This document shows, in pieces, positions 27,965 through 39,129 of a stretch of DNA of 64,000 nt; position 1 is the first letter of the stretch; each line of letters starts with the position of its first letter. The notes beneath the pieces are model-generated. The model made no database searches and was not told the origin of the DNA. It worked only from the letters and a program-made list of their open reading frames with translations. The position numbers and the translations under genes were made by a program. This DNA is from Propionicimonas paludicola (GTDB lineage: Bacteria; Actinomycetota; Actinomycetes; Propionibacteriales; Propionibacteriaceae), in contig NZ_PDJC01000001.1 in the NCBI RefSeq assembly GCF_002563675.1, positions 2,170,001 through 2,234,000 on the forward strand. Direction: 5' to 3'.

Positions 27965-29805
27965 TCGACGGTCACGCTCTTGGCCAGGTTGCGAGGCTGA
28001 TCGACGTCGTAGCCCTTCAGCGTCGCCACCTCACAGGCGAACATCTGCAGCGGGACGGCGGCCAACAGCGGCTGCAGCAGGGTGGACACCTTCGGCAAGC
28101 TGAACAGCACATCGGCGTAGGCGCCGACCTCGGGATCGCCGGCCTCGGCCACCACTACGGTGAACGCGCCACGGGCCCGGACTTCCTGAATGTTCGAGAT
28201 GACCTTGTCGTGCAACTGGTCACGACCCTGCGGCGGCACCACCACGAACACCGGGACGCCCTGATCGACCAGCGCGATCGGGCCGTGCTTGAGCTCGCCG
28301 GCCGGGAAACCCTCGGCGTGCAGGTAGGCGATCTCTTTCAGCTTCAGCGCGCCCTCCAGGGCCACCGGGTAGCCGACGTGCCGACCCAGGAATAGCACCG
28401 ACTCGGTGTCCACCAGCCGCGCGGCCAACTCCCGGATCGCGTCGAGCGAATCCAGCACCTGCTGGATCAGTGGCGGGGTGGCCGCCAACTCCTCCATCAC
28501 CTTGGCGATCTCGTCGTCGTACATGGTGCCGCGCACCTGCGCCAAATACAGCCCCAGCAGGTAGCAGGCCGCCACCTGGGTCAGGAAGCCCTTGGTCGAG
28601 GCCACCCCGATTTCGGGGCCGGCGTGGGTGTAAAGCACAGCATCGGACTCACGCGGAATGGTTGCGCCATTGGTATTGCAGATGGCTATCACCTTGGCCC
28701 CCTGCTCCCGGGCGTGCCGGATCGCCATCAAAGTGTCAGCGGTTTCGCCGGACTGGGAGATCGTCACCACCAGAGTGGAGCCGTCGATGATCGGGTCCCG
28801 GTACCGGAACTCAGAGGCGATCTCCACCTCACAGGCAACCCGGGTCCAGTGCTCGATTGCGTACTTGGCCACCAGGCCGGCGTAGTAGGCGCTGCCACAG
28901 GCCACGATGATGATCTTGTCGATCCGGCGCAGTTCGTCCTCACCGATGTGCAGCTCGTCGAGCTGCAGCGCACCCGCGGCCGTGTAGCGGCCCAGCAGGG
29001 TGTCGGCCACGGCCTTCGGCTGCTCGAAGATCTCCTTGCGCATGAACCAGTCGTAGCCGCCCTTCTCGGCTGCCGAGAGGTCCCAGGTCACCTCGAACGG
29101 CTTGGTCGGTGCCGGATGGCCCTCGAAGTCGGTCACCACGATCGAATCGGCATGCACGTCGACGACCTGATCTTGGCCCAGCTCGATGGCGTGCCGGGTG
29201 AACTCGATGAAGGCCGACACATCGGAGGCCACGAAGTTCTCGCCCTCACCCACGCCCACCATGAGCGGTGAATTGCGCCGGGCCGCGACCACCCGACCGG
29301 GATCCGCGGCGTCCACGGCGACCAGAGTGAAGGCACCCTCCAGCCGCCGGCACACCCGGCGCATGGCCTCAGCCAGGTCCGCCCCGGCGGCCACCTCACG
29401 GCCCAGCAGGGCCGCCGCGGCTTCGGTGTCGGTCTCGGAGACGAAGACCTCTCCCTGGGCGGCCAGCTCGGATCGCAGCGAGGCGAAGTTCTCGATGATC
29501 CCGTTATGGACCAGGGCCACCCGTCCGGCACCACCCAGATGTGGGTGTGCGTTCTGATCGGTGGGCCCACCGTGGGTCGCCCACCGGGAGTGGCCGATCC
29601 CGGTACCGGAGACCGGCAGCGGACGCTCTGCCAGCTCGGCGTCGAGGTTCGAGATCTTCCCGGCCTTCTTGCGCCACTGGATGGCGCCGCCGTCCAGCAC
29701 GGCAATCCCGGCCGAGTCGTACCCGCGGTACTCCATCCGGCGTAGCCCGGAAATCACTACCCCACGAGCGTCCCGAGGCCCGACATATCCGATAATCCCG
29801 CACAT
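27961..29805 (-). CDS. glmS: Glutamine-fructose-6-phosphate aminotransferase (isomerising)
   Basis: The 614-aa product starts MCGIIGYVGPRDARG, with Cys2 as the glutaminase nucleophile, so ATG 29805 is the right start. It carries two SIS domains (TISQSGETADTLMAIR, ASTKGFLTQVAACYLLG) and the C-terminal NLAKSVTVE. It makes glucosamine-6-phosphate for peptidoglycan; glmM lies 1.5 kb away. It heads the long coupled operon to 22555. Confidence 0.97.
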   Translation of the reverse strand: MCGIIGYVGPRDARGVVISGLRRMEYRGYDSAGIAVLDGGAIQWRKKAGKISNLDAELAERPLPVSGTGIGHSRWATHGGPTDQNAHPHLGGAGRVALVHNGIIENFASLRSELAAQGEVFVSETDTEAAAALLGREVAAGADLAEAMRRVCRRLEGAFTLVAVDAADPGRVVAARRNSPLMVGVGEGENFVASDVSAFIEFTRHAIELGQDQVVDVHADSIVVTDFEGHPAPTKPFEVTWDLSAAEKGGYDWFMRKEIFEQPKAVADTLLGRYTAAGALQLDELHIGEDELRRIDKIIIVACGSAYYAGLVAKYAIEHWTRVACEVEIASEFRYRDPIIDGSTLVVTISQSGETADTLMAIRHAREQGAKVIAICNTNGATIPRESDAVLYTHAGPEIGVASTKGFLTQVAACYLLGLYLAQVRGTMYDDEIAKVMEELAATPPLIQQVLDSLDAIRELAARLVDTESVLFLGRHVGYPVALEGALKLKEIAYLHAEGFPAGELKHGPIALVDQGVPVFVVVPPQGRDQLHDKVISNIQEVRARGAFTVVVAEAGDPEVGAYADVLFSLPKVSTLLQPLLAAVPLQMFACEVATLKGYDVDQPRNLAKSVTVE

Positions 29806-29812
29806 AGGCGTC

Positions 29813-29818
29813 ACTGTA
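29813..29818 (-). promoter_or_regulatory. -10 element TACAGT, leaderless layout, driving the glmS operon
   Basis: The hexamer lies 7 bases before ATG 29805 and supports the MCGI start. Confidence 0.55.
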
Positions 29819-29868
29819 CCGGCGAGTCCGGCAGACTAGGACAACTGGCCCTACAGGAGTCGGAGGCG

Positions 29869-30846
29869 ATGACAGGCACAGTGGACGAGGCCGAACAGGC
29901 CCCGGAAGACAACCCCTACGGGCCCTATCTGACCCTGGACCGACGGCACTGGGCGGCACTGGCCGCCACCCGTCCGGCCGACCTGGACGAGGGGACCCTG
30001 GAACGGCTGCGCGGTATCGGCGACCCCACCGACGCCTCCGAAGTGCGTGAGGTCTACCTGCCGCTGACCGAGCTGATCAGCCTGTACACCGAACGGACCG
30101 GCGACCTGTTCTCGGCCAGCCACGAGTTCCTCGGGCTGTCCGGACAGCGCACTCCATTCGTGATCGGTGTGGCCGGATCGGTGGCCGTCGGCAAGTCCAC
30201 CACCTCCCGGTTGCTGGCCGAACTGCTGCGTCGGATGCCCGGCGCCCCTCGAGTCGACCTGGTCACCACCGACGGCTTCCTCTATCCGAATGACACCCTG
30301 GCCGAACTCGGCCTGCTTGAGCGCAAGGGCTACCCGGAGTCGTACAACCGGCGGGCGCTCCTGCAGTTCGTGATGGACGTGAAGTCCGGCGCCCCGGAAG
30401 TGACTGCGCCGGTCTACTCTCACTTCGCTTACGACATCCTTCCGGACGAGCGGATCACCGTCTCTCACCCGGACATCTTGATCATCGAAGGCCTCAACGT
30501 CCTGCAGCCGGCTCGCCGCCGCTCCGACGGCACCACCGGGTTGGCGGTCAGCGACTTCTTCGACTTCTCGGTGTTCGTCGACGCGGCGTCCACCGATGTG
30601 CGCAACTGGTACGTGAACCGCTTCCTGCACCTGCGCCAGACTGCGTTCCAGGATCCAGACTCCTATTTCGCTCGCTACGGCGCGCTCAGCGAGCCGGACG
30701 CCATCGAGACCGCCAAGGGGATCTGGGACGCCATCAACGGGCCCAATCTCGAGCTGAACATCCGTCCCACCCGAGGCCGGGCCACCGCTATTCTTCGAAA
30801 AGGCCCCAACCACCAGGTGAGTTGGGTGCGCATCCGAAAGGTGTGA
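29869..30846 (+). CDS. coaA: Type I pantothenate kinase
   Basis: The 325-aa product shows PYLTLDRRHWAAL, Walker A GVAGSVAVGKSTT, TTDGFLYPND and YPESYNRRALLQFV, all standard for bacterial CoaA. It phosphorylates pantothenate, the first step of CoA synthesis, and is normally feedback-inhibited by CoA. GGAG precedes the ATG. It diverges from glmS; the GNAT gene follows one base after its stop. Confidence 0.96.
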   Translation: MTGTVDEAEQAPEDNPYGPYLTLDRRHWAALAATRPADLDEGTLERLRGIGDPTDASEVREVYLPLTELISLYTERTGDLFSASHEFLGLSGQRTPFVIGVAGSVAVGKSTTSRLLAELLRRMPGAPRVDLVTTDGFLYPNDTLAELGLLERKGYPESYNRRALLQFVMDVKSGAPEVTAPVYSHFAYDILPDERITVSHPDILIIEGLNVLQPARRRSDGTTGLAVSDFFDFSVFVDAASTDVRNWYVNRFLHLRQTAFQDPDSYFARYGALSEPDAIETAKGIWDAINGPNLELNIRPTRGRATAILRKGPNHQVSWVRIRKV

Positions 30847-30847
30847 G

Positions 30848-31255
30848 GTGATCGAGGCACTGGGTAGCGCCGACGCCACCGCGGCAGTTGCACTGTGGGA
30901 AGAGGCCGATCTCAACCGGCCCTGGAACGACGCCGGCTCCGATTTCCGCAGAGCCCTGGAGTCCCCTTCTTCGACTGTTCTCGGCATCCGTGATGGCGGA
31001 CGCCTGGTCGGTACCGCCATGGTCGGCTGGGACGGGCACCGCGGCTGGGTCTACTACCTGGCCGTGGCCGGATCACACCGCGGGCGTGGCCTCGGCCGCG
31101 AGCTGATGGCCGCGGCGGAGCACTGGCTGAAAGAGGTCGGCGCGCCGAAGATCCAGTTCATGGTGCGCACCGAGAACGACGCCGTGTTGTCCTTCTACGA
31201 CCACCTGGGCTACATCCCGCAGTACTGCGTGGTGCTGGGCCGCCGCCTCGACTGA
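30848..31255 (+). CDS. GNAT family N-acetyltransferase
   Basis: The 135-aa product has the acetyl-CoA motif VYYLAVAGSHRGRGLGRELM and a C-terminal NDAVLSFYDHLGYI. It resembles the YpeA-type acetyltransferases. The start is GTG, placed one base after the coaA stop. Its substrate is unknown. Confidence 0.82.
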   Translation: MIEALGSADATAAVALWEEADLNRPWNDAGSDFRRALESPSSTVLGIRDGGRLVGTAMVGWDGHRGWVYYLAVAGSHRGRGLGRELMAAAEHWLKEVGAPKIQFMVRTENDAVLSFYDHLGYIPQYCVVLGRRLD

Positions 31256-31278
31256 GGCCCGGCAGGCAGCCAACCGGC

Positions 31279-32634
31279 TCAGAGGCTGAGCCGCTCCTTG
31301 ACCACTCCGGCCAGCAGCTCGGCGACTTCGCGCGCCCGCTCTTCGGTTTCGGCCTCGACCATCACCCGGACCAGCGGCTCGGTACCCGAGGGACGCAGCA
31401 GCACCCGTCCGGAATCACCGAGCGCCTTGATCTGCGCGGAGACCGCCGAGTTCACCACCGGGTCGATGCCGGCCCAGGCCTTGTTCACGTTGGAGACGTT
31501 GATCATCACCTGCGGAAGCCGGGTGACCACACCTGCCAGGTCACACAGCGGACGCTCGGTCCGGGCCAGCTGCGCGGCCAGATGCAGCGCGGTCAGCACC
31601 CCGTCCCCGGTGGTGGCGTGCTCGCTCATGATCACGTGACCGGACTGCTCGCCGCCCAGGGTGAAGCCGTTGGCGTTCATGGCCTCCAGGACGTAGCGGT
31701 CGCCGACCTTGGTCTGATCGACCTGGATCCCCGCGGCACGCATGGCCTTCAGGAAGCCGAGGTTGCTCATCACCGTGGCTACCACGGTGTCGGAGTGCAG
31801 CGTCTTGGCAGCCTGCATAGCCAGGGCCAGCACGGCCAGGATCTGATCGCCATCAACGACCTCACCGCGGTGATCGACGGCCAGGCAGCGGTCGGCGTCG
31901 CCGTCCAGCCCGATTCCGAGGTCGGCGCCGTGTTCGACGACGGCGGCCTGCAGCGGGCTGAGGTGAGTAGAGCCGCAGTTGTCGTTGATGTTCAGCCCGT
32001 CCGGGCTGGCGTGCAGCGGGATCACCTCGGCGCCCTGGGCGTCGAATGCCGCCAGAGCAGTCAGGTGCGCAGCGCCGTTGGCACAGTCGATGACGACCTT
32101 CAGGCCCTCCAGGCTGGAGTCGGTGCCCAGGCTGGCCACCAAGTGAGCGATGTAGGCCTCGATGGCGCCGCGGTCATCGGTGACCCGGCCCACGTCGGAG
32201 CCGATCGGACGATCCCAGTGCTCGCCCATCCGCTGCTCGATCATGTCCTCGATGGCGTCGTCGAGTTTGACCCCGCCACGAGCGAAGAACTTGATCCCGT
32301 TGTCGGGCATCGGATTGTGGCTGGCCGACAGCATGACGCCGAGATCGGCACCCATGGCGCCGACCAAGTAGGCCACCCCAGGGGTCGGGATCACGCCGAG
32401 TCGGACCACGTCCACACCGGCAGAGGCCAAACCGGCCACCACGGCAGCCTCCAGAAACTCCCCAGAGGCTCGGGTGTCGCGTCCGACCAAGGCGAAGGGA
32501 CGATGCCCTGCCCCGAAGACGCCAGCCTCGGCCAGCACATGAGCGGCCGCAATGGACAACTCCAGCGCGATCTCTGCGGTCAGATCCAGGTTCGCGGTGC
32601 CGCGAACCCCATCCGTTCCGAACAGTCGAGCCAT
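31279..32634 (-). CDS. glmM: Phosphoglucosamine mutase
   Basis: The 451-aa product begins [20 protein letters not shown], with the phosphoserine loop [18 protein letters not shown], metal loop [13 protein letters not shown] and sugar loop GEQSGH. It converts glucosamine-6-phosphate to glucosamine-1-phosphate for UDP-GlcNAc. It follows rpsI by 13 bases, and the rplM-rpsI-glmM order is typical of actinobacteria. Confidence 0.96.
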   Translation of the reverse strand: MARLFGTDGVRGTANLDLTAEIALELSIAAAHVLAEAGVFGAGHRPFALVGRDTRASGEFLEAAVVAGLASAGVDVVRLGVIPTPGVAYLVGAMGADLGVMLSASHNPMPDNGIKFFARGGVKLDDAIEDMIEQRMGEHWDRPIGSDVGRVTDDRGAIEAYIAHLVASLGTDSSLEGLKVVIDCANGAAHLTALAAFDAQGAEVIPLHASPDGLNINDNCGSTHLSPLQAAVVEHGADLGIGLDGDADRCLAVDHRGEVVDGDQILAVLALAMQAAKTLHSDTVVATVMSNLGFLKAMRAAGIQVDQTKVGDRYVLEAMNANGFTLGGEQSGHVIMSEHATTGDGVLTALHLAAQLARTERPLCDLAGVVTRLPQVMINVSNVNKAWAGIDPVVNSAVSAQIKALGDSGRVLLRPSGTEPLVRVMVEAETEERAREVAELLAGVVKERLSL

Positions 32635-32647
32635 CGCCCGACCCGGA

Positions 32648-33163
32648 TCAGCGCTTGCTGTACTGAGGAGCCTTGCGGGCCTTCTTCAGACCGGCCTTCT
32701 TGCGCTCCTTGACCCGCGCATCGCGAGTGAGCAGACCGGCCTTCTTCAGAGCCGGACGGCTGGCCTCGACGTCCACGGCGTTCAGCGCGCGGGCGATGCC
32801 AAGACGCAGCGCACCGGCCTGGCCGGTGACGCCGCCACCGACGATGGTCGCGATGACGTCGTACGAGCCGACGACCGCAGCGGTCACGAAGGGCTCGTTG
32901 ACGGTCTGCTGGTGCAGCTTGTTCGGGAAGTAGTCCTCCAGCGAACGGCCGTTGATCGAGAACTTGCCGTCACCGGGGACGATCCGCACTCGGGCGATGG
33001 CCTCCTTGCGGCGGCCGGTGGCGCCAGCAGCGGCGATCACAGCCGGACGTCCGCCCGGCTGCGGGGCGCTGGCCTGGGCCTCAGCGCGGTAAGCGATCTC
33101 ACGATCGTCCTCAACGAAGGGGACGACCTCGTCGGCCACGGTCTCTTCGACAGTCTCGGTCAC
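32648..33163 (-). CDS. rpsI: 30S ribosomal protein S9
   Basis: The 171-aa product ends in the S9 tail [10 protein letters not shown] and has the core [17 protein letters not shown]. An N-terminal acidic extension of about 45 residues makes it longer than the usual 130 aa, as in other actinobacteria. I place the start at GTG 33163 because GAGGAA lies just upstream; a longer frame begins at 33181. Confidence 0.95.
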   Translation of the reverse strand: MTETVEETVADEVVPFVEDDREIAYRAEAQASAPQPGGRPAVIAAAGATGRRKEAIARVRIVPGDGKFSINGRSLEDYFPNKLHQQTVNEPFVTAAVVGSYDVIATIVGGGVTGQAGALRLGIARALNAVDVEASRPALKKAGLLTRDARVKERKKAGLKKARKAPQYSKR

Positions 33164-33177
33164 GTTGGTTCCTCGGC

Positions 33178-33621
33178 TCACTGAGCGATCTGGGTGATCT
33201 GGTACGGCTGCGGCTTCTGCGCAGCGTGGGGGTGCTCCGGGCCGGCGTAGACCTTGAGCTTGCTGATCAGCTGACGGCTGAGCTTGTTCTTCGGCAGCAT
33301 GCCCCAGACGGCGCGCTCAACAGCCTTGCGCGGGTCGTTGGCCAGCAGCTCGCCGTAGGGAACCGACTTCAGGCCGCCCGGACGTCCGGAGTGCCGGATG
33401 GCCAGCTTGTCGTGGGCCTTCTTGCCAGTCAGGGCGATCTTGGAAGCATTGACCACGATCACGAAATCACCGGCGTCGACATGCGGGGCGAACTGCGGCT
33501 TGTGCTTGCCGCGCAGTAGGGTCGCCGCGGTGACGGCCAGCCGGCCGAGGACGACATCCTCAGCATCAATCACAAGCCAGGCCCTGGTGATCTCACCAGG
33601 CTTGGGGCTGTACGTAGACAC
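33178..33621 (-). CDS. rplM: 50S ribosomal protein L13
   Basis: The 147-aa product contains [33 protein letters not shown] and [15 protein letters not shown], all standard L13. The GTG at 33621 gives the normal family length; the longer frame upstream is not conserved. It is the first gene of the rplM-rpsI unit. Confidence 0.95.
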   Translation of the reverse strand: MSTYSPKPGEITRAWLVIDAEDVVLGRLAVTAATLLRGKHKPQFAPHVDAGDFVIVVNASKIALTGKKAHDKLAIRHSGRPGGLKSVPYGELLANDPRKAVERAVWGMLPKNKLSRQLISKLKVYAGPEHPHAAQKPQPYQITQIAQ

Positions 33622-33871
33622 GGGTCTGTGACCTGCTTCCATAAGTTGTATCGCTTCGTATCGTGCGGGGTCGACCGGTGAGGGCAGACCGCAGCGCAAC
33701 AGCGCCTAAGGCTACCCTGGACGATCGAGGGGGTCAAAACCGAGCCAGCCGCAGCCGAGCCATGAGCCCGGGCGGCGCCGGTAGTCGTCCCGTACGTCCA
33801 GCCGATACCAGGCACCCTGCCCTAGATCCAGCATCCAAGCAAGATGACACCTGACCGTAACGGTTACCTCC

Positions 33872-33877
33872 TATGGT
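33872..33877 (+). promoter_or_regulatory. -10 element TATGGT, leaderless layout
   Basis: The hexamer ends 7 bases before ATG 33885 and rules out the ATG-like start four codons earlier, which overlaps it. The gap to rplM (33622-33871) shows no other clear feature. Confidence 0.55.
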
Positions 33878-33884
33878 GAAACCC

Positions 33885-35165
<1,281 letters not shown>

Positions 35166-35229
35166 GGGCGTCCGGGGCAATCCGGAAAAGTGCTTGCGGG
35201 GGCTAGAACCGAGTAGTTAGGTAGTCCCC

Positions 35230-37308
35230 ATGAGTTCAAAGATGAGCGCTGCCTCGCTGCAGGTGTCCAGTCCCGACGACGTCCGCAACGTAGTCCTGAT
35301 CGGAAACGCCGGATCGGGAAAGACCTCTTTGTTCGAGCAGTTGCTCAAGTCCCGCCTGGTCGGTTACCGCGGCGAGAAGGAGGATGCCGAGCGCGCCGCC
35401 CAGCTCTACCTGGCCAGCCTGGTCACCGGCGACGTCCTGGTGAACCTGCTGGACGCCCCCGGCCACCCCGACTTCGTCGGCGAACTGCGGGCCGGGATTC
35501 GGGCCGCGGACGCCGCCATCTTCGTGATTTCCGCTGCCGACGGCATCGACGGTGCCGCCCAGGCGCTGTGGGAGGAATGCACGGCGGCGAACCTGCCCCG
35601 GATCATCGCCTTGACCAAGCTGGACGCCGGCCACGCCGACTTCGACGCCTCGGTGGCCGAGGCGCAGGCCAAGTTCGGCGAAGGCGTCCTGCCCACCCAC
35701 GTGCCGACCCTGTCGGCACCGGGCGTGATCGCCGGCAACATCGGCCTGCTCAGCCTCGAGGAGCATGACTACTCCAGCGGAGAGGTGGTCAACCGCAAGC
35801 TCACCTCCGACGACTCCCATGTGGAGACCTGGCGCGGCCCGCTGATCGAGGCGATCATCCAGGAGGCCGAGGACGACTCGCTGATGGACCGCTACCTCAG
35901 CGGGGAGGAGTTGGACACCGAGTACCTGCTGGACGATCTGCGCAAGGCGGTTGCCACCGCGAACCTGTACCCAGTGCTGCCGGTGGCCTCGAACACCGGC
36001 GTCGGTGTCGAGGAGTTGCTGCGACTGATCGAGCACGGCTTCCCCACCCCGTCCCTGCACCCGAACCCGTCGGCCACCACCCCGGCCGGTGCCGAGCTGC
36101 CGGTGCCGCCGACCGACCCGTCCGCCCCGCTGGTGGCGCAGGTGATCCGGACCACCACCGACCCGTTCGCCGGACGGCTGTCGATGGTCCGGGTGTTCTC
36201 CGGCACCTTGAAGGCGGAGGAACTGGTGCATATCAGCGGTCACCACGCGTCCGCTGATGACGCGCACCCCGACCACGACAACGAGGAGCGGATCGGCCTG
36301 ATCCAGGCCGCGGTCGGCACCGAACTGAAGCCCCGCAACACCGCCATCGCCGGTGAGATCGTGATGGTGCCCAAACTGACCACCGCCGAGACCGGTGACA
36401 CCATCTCAGCCAAGGACCACCCGGCCCTGGTGGAGCCGTGGGCACTGCCCGAGCCGCTGCTGCCGCTGGCGATCCGGGCGGCCACCCGCAATGACGAGGA
36501 CAAGCTGTCCGGAGCGCTGCAGCGGCTGGCCGTCGAGGACACCACCGTCCGGCTGGATCGCGGCGGCTCTGACCAACTGGTGCTGTGGACCACCGGCCAG
36601 GCGCACGCCGATCTGCTGCTGGCCCGGCTGGTCGATCGCTACGGGGTCAAGGTCGAGCAGGAGGATCTGAAGATCCCGCTGCGGGAGACCTTCATCGCCA
36701 AGCTCACCGCGCTCGGCCGGCACGTGAAGCAGTCCGGTGGCCACGGCCAGTACGCGGTCTGCAACCTGGAGATCGAGCCCCTGCCCCGCGGCGGCGGCTT
36801 CGAGTTCGTCGACAAGGTGGTCGGTGGCGCAGTGCCCCGGCAGTTCATTCCTTCGGTGGAGAAGGGCGTCCGGACGCAGCTGGAGAAGGGCGTGCTGGCC
36901 GGCTTCCCGATGGTGGACGTCCGAGTGACGTTGTTCGACGGCAAGTCGCACTCGGTGGACTCCTCGGACATGGCCTTCCAGCTGGCCGGCTCGCTGGCCA
37001 TGAAGGAGGCGGCCAACCCGAAGACGGTCGCCCTGCTGGAGCCGCTGGATCTGGTCACCGTGATCGTCGGCGAGGAGTACCTGGGCGCGGTGATGAACGA
37101 CCTGACCGGACGCCGCGGCCAGCTGCTCGGTACCGACTCCGAGGGCCACAAGGCGATCATCCGGGCGCTGGTGCCGCAACTGGAACTGGCCCGCTACGCG
37201 ATCGACCTGCGCGGCATCGCGCACGGTTCGGGCTCGTTCAGCCGCGAGTTCCACGGCTACGAGCTGCTGCCGTCCAACCTGACCGAGAAGTTCGCCAAGT
37301 CCAACTGA
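35230..37308 (+). CDS. Elongation factor G-like protein EF-G2
   Basis: The 692-aa product is a translational GTPase with EF-G domains G, II, III, IV and V, but divergent GTPase motifs: G1 is GNAGSGKTS, G3 is DAPGHPDF and G4 is TKLD instead of NKxD. Actinobacteria commonly encode this second EF-G (Rv0120c-like), whose role is not settled. Domain IV (GGHGQYAVCNLEIEPLPRGG) is intact. The start at 35230 is uncertain; ATG 35242 is possible. A TTAGGT hexamer 7 bases upstream of 35230 suggests a leaderless start. Confidence 0.88.
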   Translation: MSSKMSAASLQVSSPDDVRNVVLIGNAGSGKTSLFEQLLKSRLVGYRGEKEDAERAAQLYLASLVTGDVLVNLLDAPGHPDFVGELRAGIRAADAAIFVISAADGIDGAAQALWEECTAANLPRIIALTKLDAGHADFDASVAEAQAKFGEGVLPTHVPTLSAPGVIAGNIGLLSLEEHDYSSGEVVNRKLTSDDSHVETWRGPLIEAIIQEAEDDSLMDRYLSGEELDTEYLLDDLRKAVATANLYPVLPVASNTGVGVEELLRLIEHGFPTPSLHPNPSATTPAGAELPVPPTDPSAPLVAQVIRTTTDPFAGRLSMVRVFSGTLKAEELVHISGHHASADDAHPDHDNEERIGLIQAAVGTELKPRNTAIAGEIVMVPKLTTAETGDTISAKDHPALVEPWALPEPLLPLAIRAATRNDEDKLSGALQRLAVEDTTVRLDRGGSDQLVLWTTGQAHADLLLARLVDRYGVKVEQEDLKIPLRETFIAKLTALGRHVKQSGGHGQYAVCNLEIEPLPRGGGFEFVDKVVGGAVPRQFIPSVEKGVRTQLEKGVLAGFPMVDVRVTLFDGKSHSVDSSDMAFQLAGSLAMKEAANPKTVALLEPLDLVTVIVGEEYLGAVMNDLTGRRGQLLGTDSEGHKAIIRALVPQLELARYAIDLRGIAHGSGSFSREFHGYELLPSNLTEKFAKSN

Positions 37309-37314
37309 GTTTCC

Positions 37315-37350
37315 GGTGCCGTCCCTGCTCTAGGGGGCGGGGACGGCACC
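37315..37350 (+). terminator. Hairpin terminator of EF-G2
   Basis: GGTGCCGTCCC and GGGACGGCACC form a perfect 11-bp stem around a 14-base loop, seven bases after the stop. Confidence 0.75.
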
Positions 37351-37380
37351 CCCGGGAGTCACCCAGGGCCGAGGGGCGCA

Positions 37381-37401
37381 GGGACGGTTCCGCTTGTCCC
37401 C
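37381..37401. repeat. REP-like short palindrome
   Basis: GGGAC GGTTCCGCTT GTCCC gives a 5-bp stem with a GGTTCC-containing loop, as at 53125. Confidence 0.4.
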
Positions 37402-37476
37402 GGCCGGCCTCAGCTCATGCCACCTTCAGCCTCCGCCAGCCCCGGGCCCCCGACGTCAGCCCATGCAGGCCCTGGC

Positions 37477-37584
37477 GCGGGTCTTGTTACCGAATGACGC
37501 CCGAGCACGGCGTCGGCGGCGCCAGCCGCGGAGTTCGTTACCGAAAAGGGCTCACCTCGGTCCTCTTTCGGTAACAAGACCCGC
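37477..37584. repeat. TACCGAA-family inverted repeat
   Basis: Perfect 18-bp arms (37477-37494 and 37567-37584) contain GTCTTGTTACCGAA and its complement and flank 72 bases. A third TTACCGAA copy lies inside at about 37536. This is the main content of the 395-bp non-coding gap 37309-37703, with the terminator and REP-like element; no gene is seen there. Confidence 0.7.
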
Positions 37585-37703
37585 AGTACACCCGCCGGTC
37601 CCCACTCGAGCCCGTCATAACGCAACAAACTCCGCGTTCTGCGCCTGACACGAGGCCGGACGACGCCGGGAATCCCTGGCGGGTTGCGCGCGTTGCAGGC
37701 GGC

Positions 37704-38408
37704 GTGAAGATTGAGATCTGGTCAGATATCGCCTGCCCGTGGTGCTACATCGGGCTCTCCCGGTTCCAGCAAGCCCTGGACGGCTTCGAACACCGCGATC
37801 AGGTGACGGTTCAGCTGCGTTCGTTCCAGCTCGACCCGACCCTGCCCGAGTCGTACGAGGGCAGCGAGGCCGAATATCTGGCTTCAAGCAAGGGGTTGGA
37901 CCTCGGCCGGGCGTCCGCCATGATCAGCCAGGTGGCTGCCGTCGGTGCCGCCGATGGCCTGCCGTTCGACTTCGATGCGCTGTCGGTGGCCAACTCCCGG
38001 CGCGCTCACCGGCTGCTGCACTTGGCTCAGCGCCAGGACCCGTCCGGCGCGACCACCTGGGCGCTGAAGAAGGCGCTGTTCACCGCGCACTTCGCCGAGG
38101 GTCGCTCGATCTGGGACGAGTCCGTGCTGCGCGATCTGGCCGCATCGGTTGGGCTGACCGAACTCGGTGACCTCGACTCCGATCAGGTGGACGCCGAGGT
38201 CGAGGCCGACATCGTCCAGGCCGGACGGCTTGGCATCCACGCCGTTCCGACCTTCGTCTTCGCTGACAAGTACGGAGTCTCCGGGGCGCAGCCGGTCGAG
38301 GCGTTTGCCGAGGCCATCGAGCAGGTGTGGCACGAACTGAACCCGACGCCGCTGATCACCCTGGCCACAGGGTCGGACAACCCGTCCTGCGGGATCGACG
38401 GCTGCTGA
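37704..38408 (+). CDS. DsbA family oxidoreductase, FrnE-like
   Basis: The 234-aa product starts MKIEIWSDIACPWCYIGL, with a CPWC redox motif in a thioredoxin fold. An alpha-helical insertion and the cis-Pro segment GIHAVPTFVFADKYGVSGAQ follow. There is no signal peptide, so this is a cytoplasmic FrnE-type protein implicated in oxidative stress or polyketide-related redox steps. It starts with GTG; no strong ribosome-binding site is seen. Confidence 0.88.
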   Translation: MKIEIWSDIACPWCYIGLSRFQQALDGFEHRDQVTVQLRSFQLDPTLPESYEGSEAEYLASSKGLDLGRASAMISQVAAVGAADGLPFDFDALSVANSRRAHRLLHLAQRQDPSGATTWALKKALFTAHFAEGRSIWDESVLRDLAASVGLTELGDLDSDQVDAEVEADIVQAGRLGIHAVPTFVFADKYGVSGAQPVEAFAEAIEQVWHELNPTPLITLATGSDNPSCGIDGC

Positions 38409-38448
38409 GCCGGAGGCACTCGCCGGGAGTTGAGCCGCCCGCTGGAGG

Positions 38449-39057
38449 TCAGTGGGCGGCGATGAAGCCGAAGATTCCGTCCGCCATCATCTGAGCAGCG
38501 ATCGCACTCAGCAGCAGGCCGGCGATCCGCGAGGCCAGCACCGTGCCGCCTTCGCGGAGCACTGAACGGATCCGCTCGGCGAACCGCAGGAACAGCCAGA
38601 CCAGGAACATCACCACGACCAGGGCCAGACCCACGGTCACGTAGCCGGCCAGCCCGGGCGCCTTCTGGACGGCCAACATGCTGGCGGCGATCGCACCGGG
38701 CCCCGCCATCAGCGGAGTGCCCAGCGGCACGATGGCGACGTTCACGTTGTCGTGCAACACCGGATCCTCGCCGTGACCCATCAGCAGCTCGAGGGCGATC
38801 AGCAAGAGCAGCAGTCCGCCGGAGACCTGCATGGCCGGCACCGACACCTGGAGGTAGTCCAGGATCTGCCGCCCGAACAGGGCGAACAGCGCGATCACAC
38901 CGAAGGCAACAGCGGACGCCTTGTCGCCGGCGCGCTTGCGCTGCTCGAGGGTGAACGAGTTAGTCAGGCCCAGGAACACCGGCAGCAGACCGGGCGGGTC
39001 GACGATGACGAACAGCGTCACCGCGGTGGTCAGAAACAAGTTGAGGTCGAAGACCAT
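38449..39057 (-). CDS. MarC family integral membrane protein
   Basis: The 202-aa product has six hydrophobic segments and the MarC pattern: FVIVDPPGLLPVFLGLT near the N-terminus and GTPLMAGPGAIAASML in the middle. The family is small and poorly understood, and is no longer tied to antibiotic resistance. It converges with the FrnE-like gene and starts at a leaderless promoter within the repeat region. Confidence 0.85.
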   Translation of the reverse strand: MVFDLNLFLTTAVTLFVIVDPPGLLPVFLGLTNSFTLEQRKRAGDKASAVAFGVIALFALFGRQILDYLQVSVPAMQVSGGLLLLLIALELLMGHGEDPVLHDNVNVAIVPLGTPLMAGPGAIAASMLAVQKAPGLAGYVTVGLALVVVMFLVWLFLRFAERIRSVLREGGTVLASRIAGLLLSAIAAQMMADGIFGFIAAH

Positions 39058-39063
39058 CCCGCC

Positions 39064-39069
39064 AGCCTA
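39064..39069 (-). promoter_or_regulatory. -10 element TAGGCT, leaderless layout
   Basis: The hexamer lies 6 bases before the MarC ATG at 39057. Confidence 0.55.
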
Positions 39070-39129
39070 GATCCGAGCCATCGCCCGCGGCCAATCTCCG
39101 GCACCCGTCCACCTTTGACGCGCCAGAGG

